Notes: a model not told the origin generated them from the letters alone. Numbered from the stretch's first letter, positions 7,772 to 16,157 are shown. The stretch is DNA of 23,754 nucleotides from Rhodospirillales bacterium (GCA_023266795.1 JAHFPI010000004.1:1-23754); one strand, 5' to 3'. A program made the numbers and translations.

Positions 7772-8812
7772 ATGTTTGCAAAGCTTCTGGGATTGATGTC
7801 CGCCGATATGGCGATTGATCTGGGCACAGCCAATACGCTGGTTTATGTGCGCGGGCAGGGTATTGTCCTGAACGAGCCGTCGGTTGTGGCCATCACCATC
7901 ATCAACGGACGCAAGCAGGTCTTGCGCGTCGGAGAGGAAGCCAAGCAGATGCTGGGCCGCACGCCGGGCGACATCATGGCCATTCGCCCGCTGCGGGACG
8001 GCGTTATCGCCGATTTCGAAGTGGCCGAGGAAATGATCAAGCACTTCATTCGCAAGGTGCATAACAGACGCAGCTTTGCCTCGCCGCAGATGGTGATTTG
8101 CGTGCCCTCCGGCTCGACAGCCGTTGAACGCCGCGCGATTCAGGAGAGCGCGGAAAGCGCGGGCGCCCGCAAAGTTGCGCTGATTGAAGAACCGATGGCG
8201 GCGGCAATCGGTGCCGGCCTGCCGGTGACGGAAGCGACCGGCTCGATGATCGTCGATATTGGCGGCGGCACGACGGAAGTCGCGGTGATTTCCCTTGGTG
8301 GGATCGTTTACTCGCGCTCGGTGCGCGTCGGCGGCGACAAATTCGACGATGCCATCATCAATTACATCCGTCGCACCCATAACCTGCTGATCGGCGAATC
8401 GACGGCGGAACGGATTAAAAAAGAGATCGGCTCCGCCTGCCCGCCCGAAGACGGCGAGGGCCGGATGATGGAGATCAAAGGCCGCGATCTTATGAATGGC
8501 GTTCCAAAGGAACTCGTCATTAGCGAGCGGCAGATTGCCGAAGCGCTGGCCGAACCGGTCGGCGCCATCATTGACGCGGTTAAAGGCGCGCTCGAGCATA
8601 CCGCACCGGAGCTGGCGGCGGACATCGTGGATCGCGGCATCGTCATGTCGGGAGGCGGTTCGCTGCTCTCCAACCTCGATTACGTGCTGCGCTATGCGAC
8701 GGGTCTGGCCGTGACCGTGGCGGATGACCCCCTGTCCTGCGTTGCCCTTGGTTCCGGGCAGGCACTGGAAAACATGAAAGCCCTGCAACGCGTCCTTATC
8801 TCTATGTATTAA
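7772..8812 (+). CDS. mreB: Rod shape-determining protein MreB
   Basis: Bacterial actin homologue; membrane-bound filaments guide lateral wall synthesis in rod-shaped cells. The 346-residue product is of standard length. The actin-fold nucleotide motifs are present: phosphate-1 DLGTANT (16-22), phosphate-2 VDIGGGTTEV (161-170) and the adenosine motif GIVMSGGGSLLSNL near the C-terminus. The amphipathic N-terminus MFAKLLGL fits membrane binding. An AAAGGGAA Shine-Dalgarno sits 7 bases before ATG 7772. It is followed by mreC, mreD, mrdA and rodA, the classical elongasome order. Confidence 0.98.
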   Translation: MFAKLLGLMSADMAIDLGTANTLVYVRGQGIVLNEPSVVAITIINGRKQVLRVGEEAKQMLGRTPGDIMAIRPLRDGVIADFEVAEEMIKHFIRKVHNRRSFASPQMVICVPSGSTAVERRAIQESAESAGARKVALIEEPMAAAIGAGLPVTEATGSMIVDIGGGTTEVAVISLGGIVYSRSVRVGGDKFDDAIINYIRRTHNLLIGESTAERIKKEIGSACPPEDGEGRMMEIKGRDLMNGVPKELVISERQIAEALAEPVGAIIDAVKGALEHTAPELAADIVDRGIVMSGGGSLLSNLDYVLRYATGLAVTVADDPLSCVALGSGQALENMKALQRVLISMY

Positions 8813-8845
8813 TGGAGATTTTTCGGGGTTGAGCAGTATCTCGGG

Positions 8846-8875
8846 TTGTGTTTATTAGAGATTTCTTGCTATAAT
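8846..8875 (+). promoter_or_regulatory. Candidate mreC promoter (extended -10)
   Basis: In the 92-base gap between mreB and mreC, TTGTGT (8846-8851), an 18-base spacer and TATAAT (8870-8875) preceded by TGC give an extended -10 promoter. It would allow mreCD-mrdA-rodA to be transcribed separately from mreB, with a leader of about 22 nt. Confidence 0.5.
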
Positions 8876-8904
8876 TCAGTAGGGGTCTTTTTTAGGGGTT
8901 TGTT

Positions 8905-9789
8905 TTGTCGTCCCAGAATTCACAGAAGCCTGTTCTGCAAGCCTTGCCGCTCAAAACCGTAACGCTGCGGCTGACGCCGGCGGTGCTCGTTCTGCTGGCG
9001 GTGACGCTGATGGCGCTGCACCGCGCGGATACCCTGCCGGTGGAGCGTCTCAGGACGGCGGCGATGGACATGACGGGGCCGGTGCTGACCGCCGTCTCGG
9101 CGCCCTTTAATGCTTTTTTTGACCAGTTGGAGAGCGTGACGACCATCCGCGATCTCAAGGCGGAGAACATCCGCCTTACGGAAGAAAATGTCCGCCTGCA
9201 GAAGTGGTATGAGTCCGCCCTGAAGCTGCAGGCTGAAAACCAGAGCTTCCGCGAACTGCTTAACGTCAAGGCGGATCCGGCCCTGACTTTCGTTACCGCG
9301 CGGGTGATTTCCGATGCCGGCGGCACGTTTGTCAAAAGCGTGCTGCTGCCGGTGGGCATTCAGGACAAGGTGCAAAAGGGCAATGCGGTGATGTCGGGGC
9401 ACGGGCTTGTCGGGCGGGTGACAGAAGTGGGGCAGAGCTCGTCCCGTGTCCTGCTGGTGACGGACCTGAACTCACGCATTCCCGTTATCCTCCAGAACAC
9501 GCGCACCAAAGCCATTCTGGCGGGAAAAAACCAGGAACTGATGAAGCTTGAACGCCTGCCGCCGGATAGCGGCATGACCGTCGGCACGCGGGTGATTACG
9601 TCGGGCGACGGCGGCCAGCTGCCGCCGGACCTGCCGATCGGCACGATTGTTTCCACCGGCGCGGACGGCGTCTGGGTTAAACCGCTGTCGGATATTGACC
9701 GGCTGACGCGCGTGCAGGTCGTGAATGCCGAAATGGACCAAACGCTGCTCACCGGCGAGATTACGCCGCCGTCTGAAAATAAAAAGTAA
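8905..9789 (+). CDS. mreC: Rod shape-determining protein MreC
   Basis: Inner-membrane elongasome scaffold that contacts PBP2 in the periplasm. The 294-residue product has a short cytoplasmic N-terminus, one membrane segment at about 21-39 (rich in Leu/Val), a coiled-coil stretch at about 80-120 (LKAENIRLTEENVRLQ) and the beta-rich MreC domain with DAGGTFVKSV and GLVGRVTEVG. The start is a TTG at 8905, chosen because AGGGG at 8894-8898 lies at good distance and no in-frame ATG precedes the membrane segment in a better position. The stop is 2 bases before mreD. Confidence 0.94.
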   Translation: MSSQNSQKPVLQALPLKTVTLRLTPAVLVLLAVTLMALHRADTLPVERLRTAAMDMTGPVLTAVSAPFNAFFDQLESVTTIRDLKAENIRLTEENVRLQKWYESALKLQAENQSFRELLNVKADPALTFVTARVISDAGGTFVKSVLLPVGIQDKVQKGNAVMSGHGLVGRVTEVGQSSSRVLLVTDLNSRIPVILQNTRTKAILAGKNQELMKLERLPPDSGMTVGTRVITSGDGGQLPPDLPIGTIVSTGADGVWVKPLSDIDRLTRVQVVNAEMDQTLLTGEITPPSENKK

Positions 9790-9791
9790 TA

Positions 9792-10316
9792 ATGACACCC
9801 GTATGGAATGAATCGTTTCTCAGGATCGTCGGACGCTGGGGGCTGGCGTTGATCGTTCTGTTCTTTTTGTTTGTGCTGAGCGCCTTCCCCTTCAGGATCG
9901 CCCATCTGGGCGAGGTGCGCCCGGTTTTTATGCTGATGGCGGTTTATTACTGGACAATTCTGCGGCCGGTGCCGCCGCTGGCGGTTTTTATGGTCGGCCT
10001 TGCGCTGGATCTTCTGTCCGACTATACGTTCGGTATGAACGCGCTGATTCTGGTGGCGGCGCAATGGCTGACCGGCAGCCAGCGCAAGTTTCTGCTCGGG
10101 CAGTCGTTTCTGGTGATCTGGGCCGGTTTTGCGCTGATCGCGCTGGGGGCGGGCACAGTGCAGTGGCTTCTGTTCACGCTGTTCAATCTGGCGCTGGTGC
10201 CGGCCAAGCCCATGCTGATCAGCGTCGTGCTGTCGACATTCCTGTTTCCTCTGCTGGTTTTGCCCCTGTCGGCGGTGCATAAAGCGCTAGCCGACGATCC
10301 GTCATCCGTGGCATAA
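9792..10316 (+). CDS. mreD: Rod shape-determining protein MreD
   Basis: A 174-residue polytopic inner-membrane protein of the elongasome. About five hydrophobic segments are visible, the first at about 13-32 (GLALIVLFFLFVLSAFPF) and the last near 145-165. Sequence conservation in MreD is low; the assignment rests on size, topology and position directly after mreC. There is no clear Shine-Dalgarno; translation is probably coupled to mreC, whose stop is 2 bases upstream. Confidence 0.9.
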   Translation: MTPVWNESFLRIVGRWGLALIVLFFLFVLSAFPFRIAHLGEVRPVFMLMAVYYWTILRPVPPLAVFMVGLALDLLSDYTFGMNALILVAAQWLTGSQRKFLLGQSFLVIWAGFALIALGAGTVQWLLFTLFNLALVPAKPMLISVVLSTFLFPLLVLPLSAVHKALADDPSSVA

Positions 10317-10364
10317 CCGGAAGCGGAGTAAGGAGCTTTCGGTCAGCGGCCGTGAGGAATTTTA

Positions 10365-12239
10365 ATGAACCGCGATATGGAACGACATAAGGAGTTTTCC
10401 CGCCGCGCCCTGATTTTGGGTGCGGGCAAGATCGCCGTTTTCGGCACGCTGGCGCTGCGGCTGGCTTATCTTCAGATTTTTGAGCAGAAAAAGTTCCAGA
10501 CGCTGTCGGACAAAAACCGTATCAGTTTACGATTGCTGCCCGCCCAGCGCGGGGAGATCATGGACCGCTTTGGCGCACCGCTGGCCGTCAACCGGCAGGA
10601 CTTCCGCGCCCTGCTGGTGCCGGAGCAGGCGGATGACGTGGAAGACACGCTCGCGCGCCTTGCCAGACTTATTCCGATTAGCGAGGACGAAAAAGAAGAA
10701 ATTATGGTGGAGATCGACCAGCATCGCCCGTTCTCGCCGGTTCTTGTTAAGGAGAACCTGAGCTGGGACGATATGGCGAAGGTGGAGATCAACCTTCCCG
10801 ATCTCGCCGGCGTGTCGATGGCCGAAGGGCAGATGCGCTCCTACCCGCTGGGGGCGGCGACCGCGCATATCATCGGGTATGTCGGGCGGGTCAGCAAAGC
10901 GGAGCTGACGGACGATCCGGTCATGAGCATTCCCGGATACCGCATCGGCAAGACCGGCGTGGAAAAGAAATACGAAGAAACCCTGCGCGGCGAGGCCGGG
11001 CAGATTCAGGCGGAGGTGAATGTCGTGGGCCGCGAGATCCGCGAGCTGACGCATACGGAAGGCCGGAAGGGGCACCGCCTGACGCTGACGCTTGATTCGG
11101 ATTTGCAGATGCAGTGCCAGGAATATATTGCCCGTCAGGCGAGCGCCGCTGCCGTGGTGATGGATGTCCATACCGGCGAGGTTTATGCGCTGTGCTCACA
11201 TCCGAGCTTCAACCCGAACGTGTTCTCTAGCGGCATTCCGGCGGATTTGTGGGAAGGGCTGCTGGCGGACCCCACCAACCCGCTGACCAATAAGGCCGTC
11301 GCCGGGCAATATCCGCCCGGCTCGACATTCAAGATGGTGACGGCGATGGCGGGGCTGGAAAGCGGCGCGATCAACGCGTCAACCCATGTGAATTGCCCGG
11401 GATATTACATGCTTGGCGATAACAAGTTCCACTGCTGGAAAAGCGGCGGTCACGGAACAGTTGATATTGTGACAGCGCTGCGCGAGTCCTGCGATACCTT
11501 TTTTTATGAAACCGGAAAACGCTCCGGCATTGACGCGATTTCTAAAATGGCGCACCGCATGGGTCTTGGCGACAAGCTGGATTTCGATGTGCCGGGCGAA
11601 GGCGCGGGGCTGGTGCCGGACCGCGACTGGAAACAAAAACGGTATAAGCAAAAGTGGCAGCAGGGGGAAACGATTGTCGCGGCCATCGGGCAGGGATACA
11701 TGCTGGCGACGCCCCTGCAACTTGCCACGATGACGGCGCGGCTGGTGAACGGCGGCAAGGCCGTCAAGCCGCTGCTGGTGCGTTCGGTCGAGGAAGAGGG
11801 AAGCAAAATCCCCGAATGGCCGGCGCTTGGTTTCCGCAAACCCTATCTTGATCTCATACAAAAAGGCATGAACGCCGTGGTCAACGACCCGCGCGGCACC
11901 GGCCACGGCTCGTGCATCACACAGGAGCCTTATTCGATGGGCGGCAAGACCGGAACGGCGCAGGTGCGGCGGATTACGCTGGCGCAGCGCGAAGCGGGAA
12001 TTAAAAATGAAAGCCTGCCGTGGAAATTCCGCCACCACGCGCTGTTTGTTGGCTATGGCCCCGTCGAGAATCCCGCTTATGCGGCGGCGGTTATTGTCGA
12101 GCACGGCGTGGGCGGGGCTATGGCGGCGGCGCCGATTGCGCGGGATATTCTGCTGGCGGCGCAAAAGCGCGATCCGCGCAGGATACGCACCGTAGACGCG
12201 GCGGAAACGGCAAAACCGGCAGGAGAAAAGAAACCATGA
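10365..12239 (+). CDS. mrdA: Penicillin-binding protein 2 (elongation transpeptidase)
   Basis: Class B PBP that cross-links peptidoglycan during cell elongation, working with RodA and MreC. The 624-residue product has an N-terminal membrane anchor at about 14-36, a non-catalytic dimerisation domain (LPAQRGEIMDRFG at 58-70), and a transpeptidase domain with the active Ser320 in STFK (320-323), SCD (375-377) in the SxN position, and KTG (528-530). The C-terminal ~25 residues are a charged tail. ATG 10365 has GAGGA 7 bases upstream. Its TGA overlaps the ATG of rodA (ATGA), indicating translational coupling. Confidence 0.96.
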   Translation: MNRDMERHKEFSRRALILGAGKIAVFGTLALRLAYLQIFEQKKFQTLSDKNRISLRLLPAQRGEIMDRFGAPLAVNRQDFRALLVPEQADDVEDTLARLARLIPISEDEKEEIMVEIDQHRPFSPVLVKENLSWDDMAKVEINLPDLAGVSMAEGQMRSYPLGAATAHIIGYVGRVSKAELTDDPVMSIPGYRIGKTGVEKKYEETLRGEAGQIQAEVNVVGREIRELTHTEGRKGHRLTLTLDSDLQMQCQEYIARQASAAAVVMDVHTGEVYALCSHPSFNPNVFSSGIPADLWEGLLADPTNPLTNKAVAGQYPPGSTFKMVTAMAGLESGAINASTHVNCPGYYMLGDNKFHCWKSGGHGTVDIVTALRESCDTFFYETGKRSGIDAISKMAHRMGLGDKLDFDVPGEGAGLVPDRDWKQKRYKQKWQQGETIVAAIGQGYMLATPLQLATMTARLVNGGKAVKPLLVRSVEEEGSKIPEWPALGFRKPYLDLIQKGMNAVVNDPRGTGHGSCITQEPYSMGGKTGTAQVRRITLAQREAGIKNESLPWKFRHHALFVGYGPVENPAYAAAVIVEHGVGGAMAAAPIARDILLAAQKRDPRRIRTVDAAETAKPAGEKKP

Positions 12240-13384
12240 CCACGGGCAGGGGCATCGGGCAGGATCATCTGACGCTGGCCGAAAAAATCAGGCTCATCAG
12301 CTGGCCGTTTTTGCTGCTGCTGGTGTTGATAGCGACCGTGGGGTTTGTCTCGCTTTATTCTGCGGCTGGCGGCAGCGTCAGCCCGTGGGCGGGAAAACAG
12401 GCGGTGCGGTGCGGGTTCGGCCTGTGCGGTTTGGTCATTGCGGCGCTGGTTGATATCCGCGTCTGGCTGAAGCTGGCTTATCCGGCTTATGCCCTCGGGG
12501 TGCTGCTGCTTATTTATGTCGATATCCGGGGGCACATCGGCATGGGCGCGCAACGCTGGATCAATCTGGGTTTCTTGCAATTGCAGCCGTCGGAAGTTGT
12601 AAAAATAACCACGGTGCTTGCTTTGGCAAGATTTTTTCACGGCACGACGGCGGAAGATGTGCGGAACCCCGTCTTCCTGCTGACCCCGCTGGCGCTGGTG
12701 GGACTGCCGACGATATTTGTCATGATCCAGCCGGATCTGGGCACCGCGATGACGATTCTGATGGTGGCCGGCGCGATGTTCTTTCTGGCTGGCGTCAGGT
12801 ACTGGATGTTCGGTGTGGTGATTGCGGGAGGGATTGCGCTGCTGCCTGTCGCGTGGCATTTTCTCCACGACTACCAGAAGAAGCGGGTGCTGACTTTCTT
12901 CGATCCGGAAAGCGACCCGCTGGGCGCCGGATACCACATTACGCAGTCAAAAATTGCGCTCGGTTCCGGCGGCATCTTCGGCAAGGGGTTTTTGCAGGGC
13001 AGCCAGAGCCACCTCAATTTCCTGCCGGAAAAGCAGACGGATTTCATTTTCACCCTGTTTACGGAGGAATGGGGGCTGGCCGGCGGGTTGTCGCTGATGG
13101 CGCTGTTTGCCGCCATTATCATTTATGGTTATTTTATCGCCCTGAGCTGCCAGAACCAGTTCGCCCGGCTTCTCTCGATGGGCGTGGTGGTTAACTTTTT
13201 TGTCTATGTCTTTATCAATATGGGTATGGTCATGGGCCTGCTCCCCGTGGTAGGAGTTCCCTTGCCGATGATTTCATACGGCGGCACGGCGATGCTTTCC
13301 GTGCTGTTCGGGTTCGGGCTTCTGATGTCGGCGCATGTGCACCGCGATGTAAAATTCACCCGGCGCGGTCTGGATATGGCTTAA
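12236..13384 (+). CDS. mrdB: Peptidoglycan glycosyltransferase RodA
   Basis: SEDS-family integral membrane glycosyltransferase that polymerises lipid II, the partner of PBP2. The 382-residue product has about ten membrane segments, GAQRWI, IQPDLGTAM, the loop FLPEKQTDFIF with the likely catalytic Asp, and the C-terminal PLPMISYGGTAML signature. The ATG at 12236 is used rather than upstream in-frame codons because AGGAGAAAAG precedes it, the length fits the family and it overlaps the mrdA stop by four bases. Upstream in-frame sequence back to 12020 is only mrdA read in another frame. Confidence 0.96.
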   Translation: MTTGRGIGQDHLTLAEKIRLISWPFLLLLVLIATVGFVSLYSAAGGSVSPWAGKQAVRCGFGLCGLVIAALVDIRVWLKLAYPAYALGVLLLIYVDIRGHIGMGAQRWINLGFLQLQPSEVVKITTVLALARFFHGTTAEDVRNPVFLLTPLALVGLPTIFVMIQPDLGTAMTILMVAGAMFFLAGVRYWMFGVVIAGGIALLPVAWHFLHDYQKKRVLTFFDPESDPLGAGYHITQSKIALGSGGIFGKGFLQGSQSHLNFLPEKQTDFIFTLFTEEWGLAGGLSLMALFAAIIIYGYFIALSCQNQFARLLSMGVVVNFFVYVFINMGMVMGLLPVVGVPLPMISYGGTAMLSVLFGFGLLMSAHVHRDVKFTRRGLDMA

Positions 13385-13392
13385 GTGAGGCT

Positions 13393-14262
13393 ATGAAGAA
13401 AAAAACGCCGAAAAAAACGCCTAGGAAAATCCCGCCGCAGAAAAAACAACGCCTGTCGGCGGTGCTCGCTCCCGATGAGCCGAAGCCGGTGCGGGTGGAA
13501 AATCCGCAGGGGCGGGGCCTGGGGCTGATCATCTGCGACCACGCCGGCAACCGCGTGCCGCGCGCGCTGAAAGACATGGGTCTCGAAAAAGCCACCCTGA
13601 AAAAGCATATCGCCTGGGACATTGGCGCCGAGGACATCAGCCGGCACATGAGCAAGGCGCTGGATATGCCGGCGGTGCTGGCCGTCTATTCACGGCTGGT
13701 GGCGGACATGAACCGCGCCCCCGATTACCATGAATGCATGGCGGAGGTGAGCGATCGTATCAAAATTCCCGCCAACGCCGCCCTTTCCAAGGAAGCCAAA
13801 GAACTGCGGCTGAAGGAAGTTCACCGGCCCTACCAGAACCGCATCGGCAAGCTGGTGGAGGGTTTTGTAAAAAAGGGCCGGACGCCGGTACTGGTCGCCG
13901 TGCACAGCTTTACCCCTGAAATGGACGGTGTCCGCCGCCCGTGGCACATCTCTCTTTTGTGGAATAAAGAGGAAAAAATCGCCAAGCAGGTGGTCAGGGC
14001 GCTCCGCAGGAACCATCCCGACCTGCTGGTGGGGGAAAACGAGCCTTATTCGCTGCTTGATGAAAGATTCGCCGGCTCGACCATCTGCCGCCATGCCGAA
14101 GAGCGCAATCTGCCGTACGTTTTTGTCGAGTTTCGGCAGGATCTGGTGGACACCAGGGAAAAAGCCGTCCGCTGGGCGGATATTTTTCTGCAGGCGCTGC
14201 AGCCTGTTTTAGAGGGGCAGGAAATTTTCCGTGACCGGAAAATCAAACCCTTCAAAAAATAG
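13393..14262 (+). CDS. N-formylglutamate amidohydrolase-like protein
   Basis: A 289-residue protein of the N-formylglutamate amidohydrolase (FGase) family, a zinc-dependent amidase family that releases formate from N-formyl-glutamate. Visible motifs are ICDHAGNRVPRA (47-58), WDIGAEDISRH (75-85), SRLVADMNRAP (100-110), HSFTPEMDGVRRPWH, GENEPYSLLD and VEFRQDLV. The first ~20 residues are an extra Lys/Pro-rich tail (KKKTPKKTPRK). ATG 13393 lies 8 bases after the rodA stop with GTGAGG unusually close. Many family members are of unknown substrate, and its link to the wall genes is positional only. Confidence 0.88.
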   Translation: MKKKTPKKTPRKIPPQKKQRLSAVLAPDEPKPVRVENPQGRGLGLIICDHAGNRVPRALKDMGLEKATLKKHIAWDIGAEDISRHMSKALDMPAVLAVYSRLVADMNRAPDYHECMAEVSDRIKIPANAALSKEAKELRLKEVHRPYQNRIGKLVEGFVKKGRTPVLVAVHSFTPEMDGVRRPWHISLLWNKEEKIAKQVVRALRRNHPDLLVGENEPYSLLDERFAGSTICRHAEERNLPYVFVEFRQDLVDTREKAVRWADIFLQALQPVLEGQEIFRDRKIKPFKK

Positions 14263-14267
14263 ACATA

Positions 14268-14296
14268 ATCAACAATGACTAAATGTCATTGTTGAT
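14268..14296 (+). repeat. Perfect 12-bp inverted repeat before dnaN
   Basis: ATCAACAATGAC (14268-14279) and GTCATTGTTGAT (14285-14296) are perfectly complementary with a 5-base loop TAAAT. The repeat begins 5 bases after the stop of the amidohydrolase gene. It is AT-rich and not followed by a T tract, so it is not a standard intrinsic terminator; it could be a protein-binding operator or an RNA 3'-end stabiliser. Confidence 0.8.
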
Positions 14297-14323
14297 CCGC
14301 CGCCATAAAAGGCGCTTTAACGC

Positions 14324-14352
14324 TTGGGTTTTCCGCCCGCAATTGATATAAT
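14324..14352 (+). promoter_or_regulatory. Predicted dnaN promoter
   Basis: TTGGGT (14324-14329), a 17-base spacer and a perfect TATAAT (14347-14352), itself preceded by TGA to give an extended -10. Transcription would start near 14359, about 45 nt before the dnaN ATG. Confidence 0.65.
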
Positions 14353-14403
14353 CCTGCCATTCTCGCTATTGCACTGAATCGCCTTTTACCGGGAGGAATG
14401 GCC

Positions 14404-15525
14404 ATGAAATTCACCATTGATCGTGCGGACCTTCTGCGCGCTCTTAATCACGTGCATAGCGTGGTCGAACGGCGGAACACCATTCCAATTCTGGCCAACG
14501 TCATGCTGCGCGCGGAAAAAGACGCGCTGGCGCTGACCACCACCGATATGGACCTCGAGATCGTTGAATCCGTGGCGGCCAAGGCCTCTGCGATAGGCTC
14601 CACGACCGTGCCTGCGCACACGCTGTATGACATCGTGCGCAAACTGGGCGAGGGCGCCAGCGTCGAATTCTCCAGCGCGGCGGGCGATACGACCCTGCAG
14701 GTAAAATCCGGCAAATCCACGTTCCGTCTCGGCTGCCTGTCGATGGAAGACTTCCCGAAAATGGGCTCGTCCGAAAAGTTTTCCTACAGCTTTTCCATTC
14801 CGGCGGCGGACCTGCGCATGCTGGTGGACCGCACGCGCTTTGCGATTTCCAACGAGGAAACCCGTTACTACCTGAACGGCATTTATCTGCATGCGGCGGA
14901 GAGCGAGGGCGTCGCCGTCCTGCGCGCCGTTGCAACCGACGGACACCGTCTGGCGCGCTTCGAAATGCCCTTGCCGGAAGGGGCCAAGGATATGCCGGGC
15001 GTGATTATCCCGCGCAAGGCGATCAATGAAATCCGCAAGCTGATCGACGAGGCGGGCGACACCATTGAAATCGGCCTTTCCGACAACAAGCTGAAATTCT
15101 CCTTCGACCATATCACGCTGACGACCAAGCTGATCGACGGCACGTTCCCCGACTACGACCGCGTCATCCCGAAAAATAACGACAAGGTGCTGGAAGTGAA
15201 TCCGGCGCTGTTCGCCAGCGCGGTTGACCGTGTTTCGACCATCTCCAGCGAAAAATCGCGCGCGGTGAAGCTGACGCTGGGCGGCAAGACGATGACGCTC
15301 TCGGCGAACTCCCCCGACAGCGGCAGCGCGTCTGAGGAAATTGAAATCCGCTTTAATGCCGGCCCCATGGAAATCGGTTTTAATTCCGCTTACCTGATGG
15401 ATGTGGCCAAGCAGATCGAGGGCGAGGGTTGCCGCATCTCCCTGTCGGATCCGGCGTCGCCGACCATCATTCAGGATGTCAGCGACAATTCGTCGCTGTA
15501 CGTGCTGATGCCGATGAGAGTTTAA
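14404..15525 (+). CDS. dnaN: DNA polymerase III beta subunit (sliding clamp)
   Basis: Ring-shaped clamp that tethers the replicative polymerase to DNA. The 373-residue product begins MKFTIDRADLLRALNHVHSVVERRNTIPIL, a standard DnaN N-terminus, has the three clamp domains in order with RYYLNGIYL and ATDGHRLA in the central region, and ends YVLMPMRV, a typical C-terminal clamp signature. ATG 14404 is preferred over ATG 14398 since GGGAGG (14391-14396) is well spaced only from the second. The gene stands apart from dnaA and recF in this window, with its own promoter, and its stop is 13 bases from a convergent unknown gene. Confidence 0.97.
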   Translation: MKFTIDRADLLRALNHVHSVVERRNTIPILANVMLRAEKDALALTTTDMDLEIVESVAAKASAIGSTTVPAHTLYDIVRKLGEGASVEFSSAAGDTTLQVKSGKSTFRLGCLSMEDFPKMGSSEKFSYSFSIPAADLRMLVDRTRFAISNEETRYYLNGIYLHAAESEGVAVLRAVATDGHRLARFEMPLPEGAKDMPGVIIPRKAINEIRKLIDEAGDTIEIGLSDNKLKFSFDHITLTTKLIDGTFPDYDRVIPKNNDKVLEVNPALFASAVDRVSTISSEKSRAVKLTLGGKTMTLSANSPDSGSASEEIEIRFNAGPMEIGFNSAYLMDVAKQIEGEGCRISLSDPASPTIIQDVSDNSSLYVLMPMRV

Positions 15526-15538
15526 GGTTGGGGCGCGT

Positions 15539-15796
15539 TTAAGGCTTTTGGCTTTTGCCGCTCTTGTAGATTTTGTAGGCGTCTCTCAGCACTTCGATCA
15601 TTTCAGGCGGACGCGCCGAAGCGGGGCTGACATCCATTATACTGTCCGGAATGTTTTTCGGCGCCGTTCCCGCCAGAAAGTTTTTATAGTAAAGCAGTTG
15701 TTCTTCGAAAACGCTGGCCCAGCGCGGGTACTTGGCGGCGGCGTTATTAAAGTGGCTTTCCAGTTTTTTATATAAAGCTTCTTCCGGTTTTTTCAT
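15539..15796 (-). CDS. Hypothetical protein (85 aa)
   Basis: An 85-residue protein beginning MKKPEEALYKKLESHF. It is helical and charged, with aromatic-rich patches (YPRWASVFEEQLLYYKNF) and a basic C-terminus; it has no Cys and no membrane segment. I recognise no family. The start at 15796 has AAGGAT upstream, overlapping the stop of the preceding gene; a longer in-frame reading back to 15916 is mere overlap with that gene. It probably forms a two-gene operon with the 116-residue gene, 10 bases upstream, and is convergent with dnaN. Confidence 0.75.
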   Translation of the reverse strand: MKKPEEALYKKLESHFNNAAAKYPRWASVFEEQLLYYKNFLAGTAPKNIPDSIMDVSPASARPPEMIEVLRDAYKIYKSGKSQKP

Positions 15797-15806
15797 GCGC
15801 CGATCC

Positions 15807-16157
15807 TTAGGGTTTCGGGTGGTTCTGCGATTGCGGCGGCTCAATTTGCGGCAGGTCGCTGCGGCGGACGGTTTCAACCATTTTAGCGCCGGTGTTAAGC
15901 GGGTAGACGGACGCAAACGACGGCAGCCGCTTTACCTTCTCCAGAAATTCTGCGGAGCATTCCAGCAGTACGGCGGGCGGTGTTCCCACGGCGGGGTTTT
16001 TATACTGGTGAAAGTGAACGATGGCGCCGGACCTTTTGGCGAGGATGGCGATGTCCCTTTCGAGTTCAAAAGTTTTCTTAATGGCGTTGTCCCATGAAAC
16101 GGTGAAAATATCGCTGGCGACGATGACGTAAACCTGTTCTTCTTTGCGGGGCATCAT
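15807..16157 (-). CDS. Hypothetical protein (116 aa)
   Basis: A 116-residue protein beginning MMPRKEEQVYVIVASD. It has a predicted strand-helix pattern: VYVIVAS, then a long helix (DNAIKKTFELERDIAILAKR), a strand (AIVHFHQY), then AVLLECSAEFLEKVKRLP and FASVYPL, ending in a polar Pro/Gln/Asn tail. The last structured part is faintly like the peptidase inhibitor I9/propeptide fold, but this is a weak resemblance. No signal peptide or membrane segment is seen. The start may be either of two adjacent ATGs (16157 or 16154), with only GTGAG as a Shine-Dalgarno. It is divergent from the reductase gene at 16225 and is followed by the 85-residue gene. Confidence 0.75.
   Translation of the reverse strand: MMPRKEEQVYVIVASDIFTVSWDNAIKKTFELERDIAILAKRSGAIVHFHQYKNPAVGTPPAVLLECSAEFLEKVKRLPSFASVYPLNTGAKMVETVRRSDLPQIEPPQSQNHPKP

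Noticed and set aside
7691..8788. Antisense 365-residue open frame opposite mreB
   Set aside because: Shadow of mreB, and it also covers rpmJ and the mreB promoter; no motif and no ribosome-binding site.
12020..12235. Upstream extension of rodA
   Set aside because: It reads mrdA in another frame; ATG 12236 has a good Shine-Dalgarno and gives the family length.
14268..14296. Intrinsic terminator at the 12-bp hairpin
   Set aside because: The stem is AT-rich and followed by CCGCCGCC rather than a T run, so it was listed as an inverted repeat instead.
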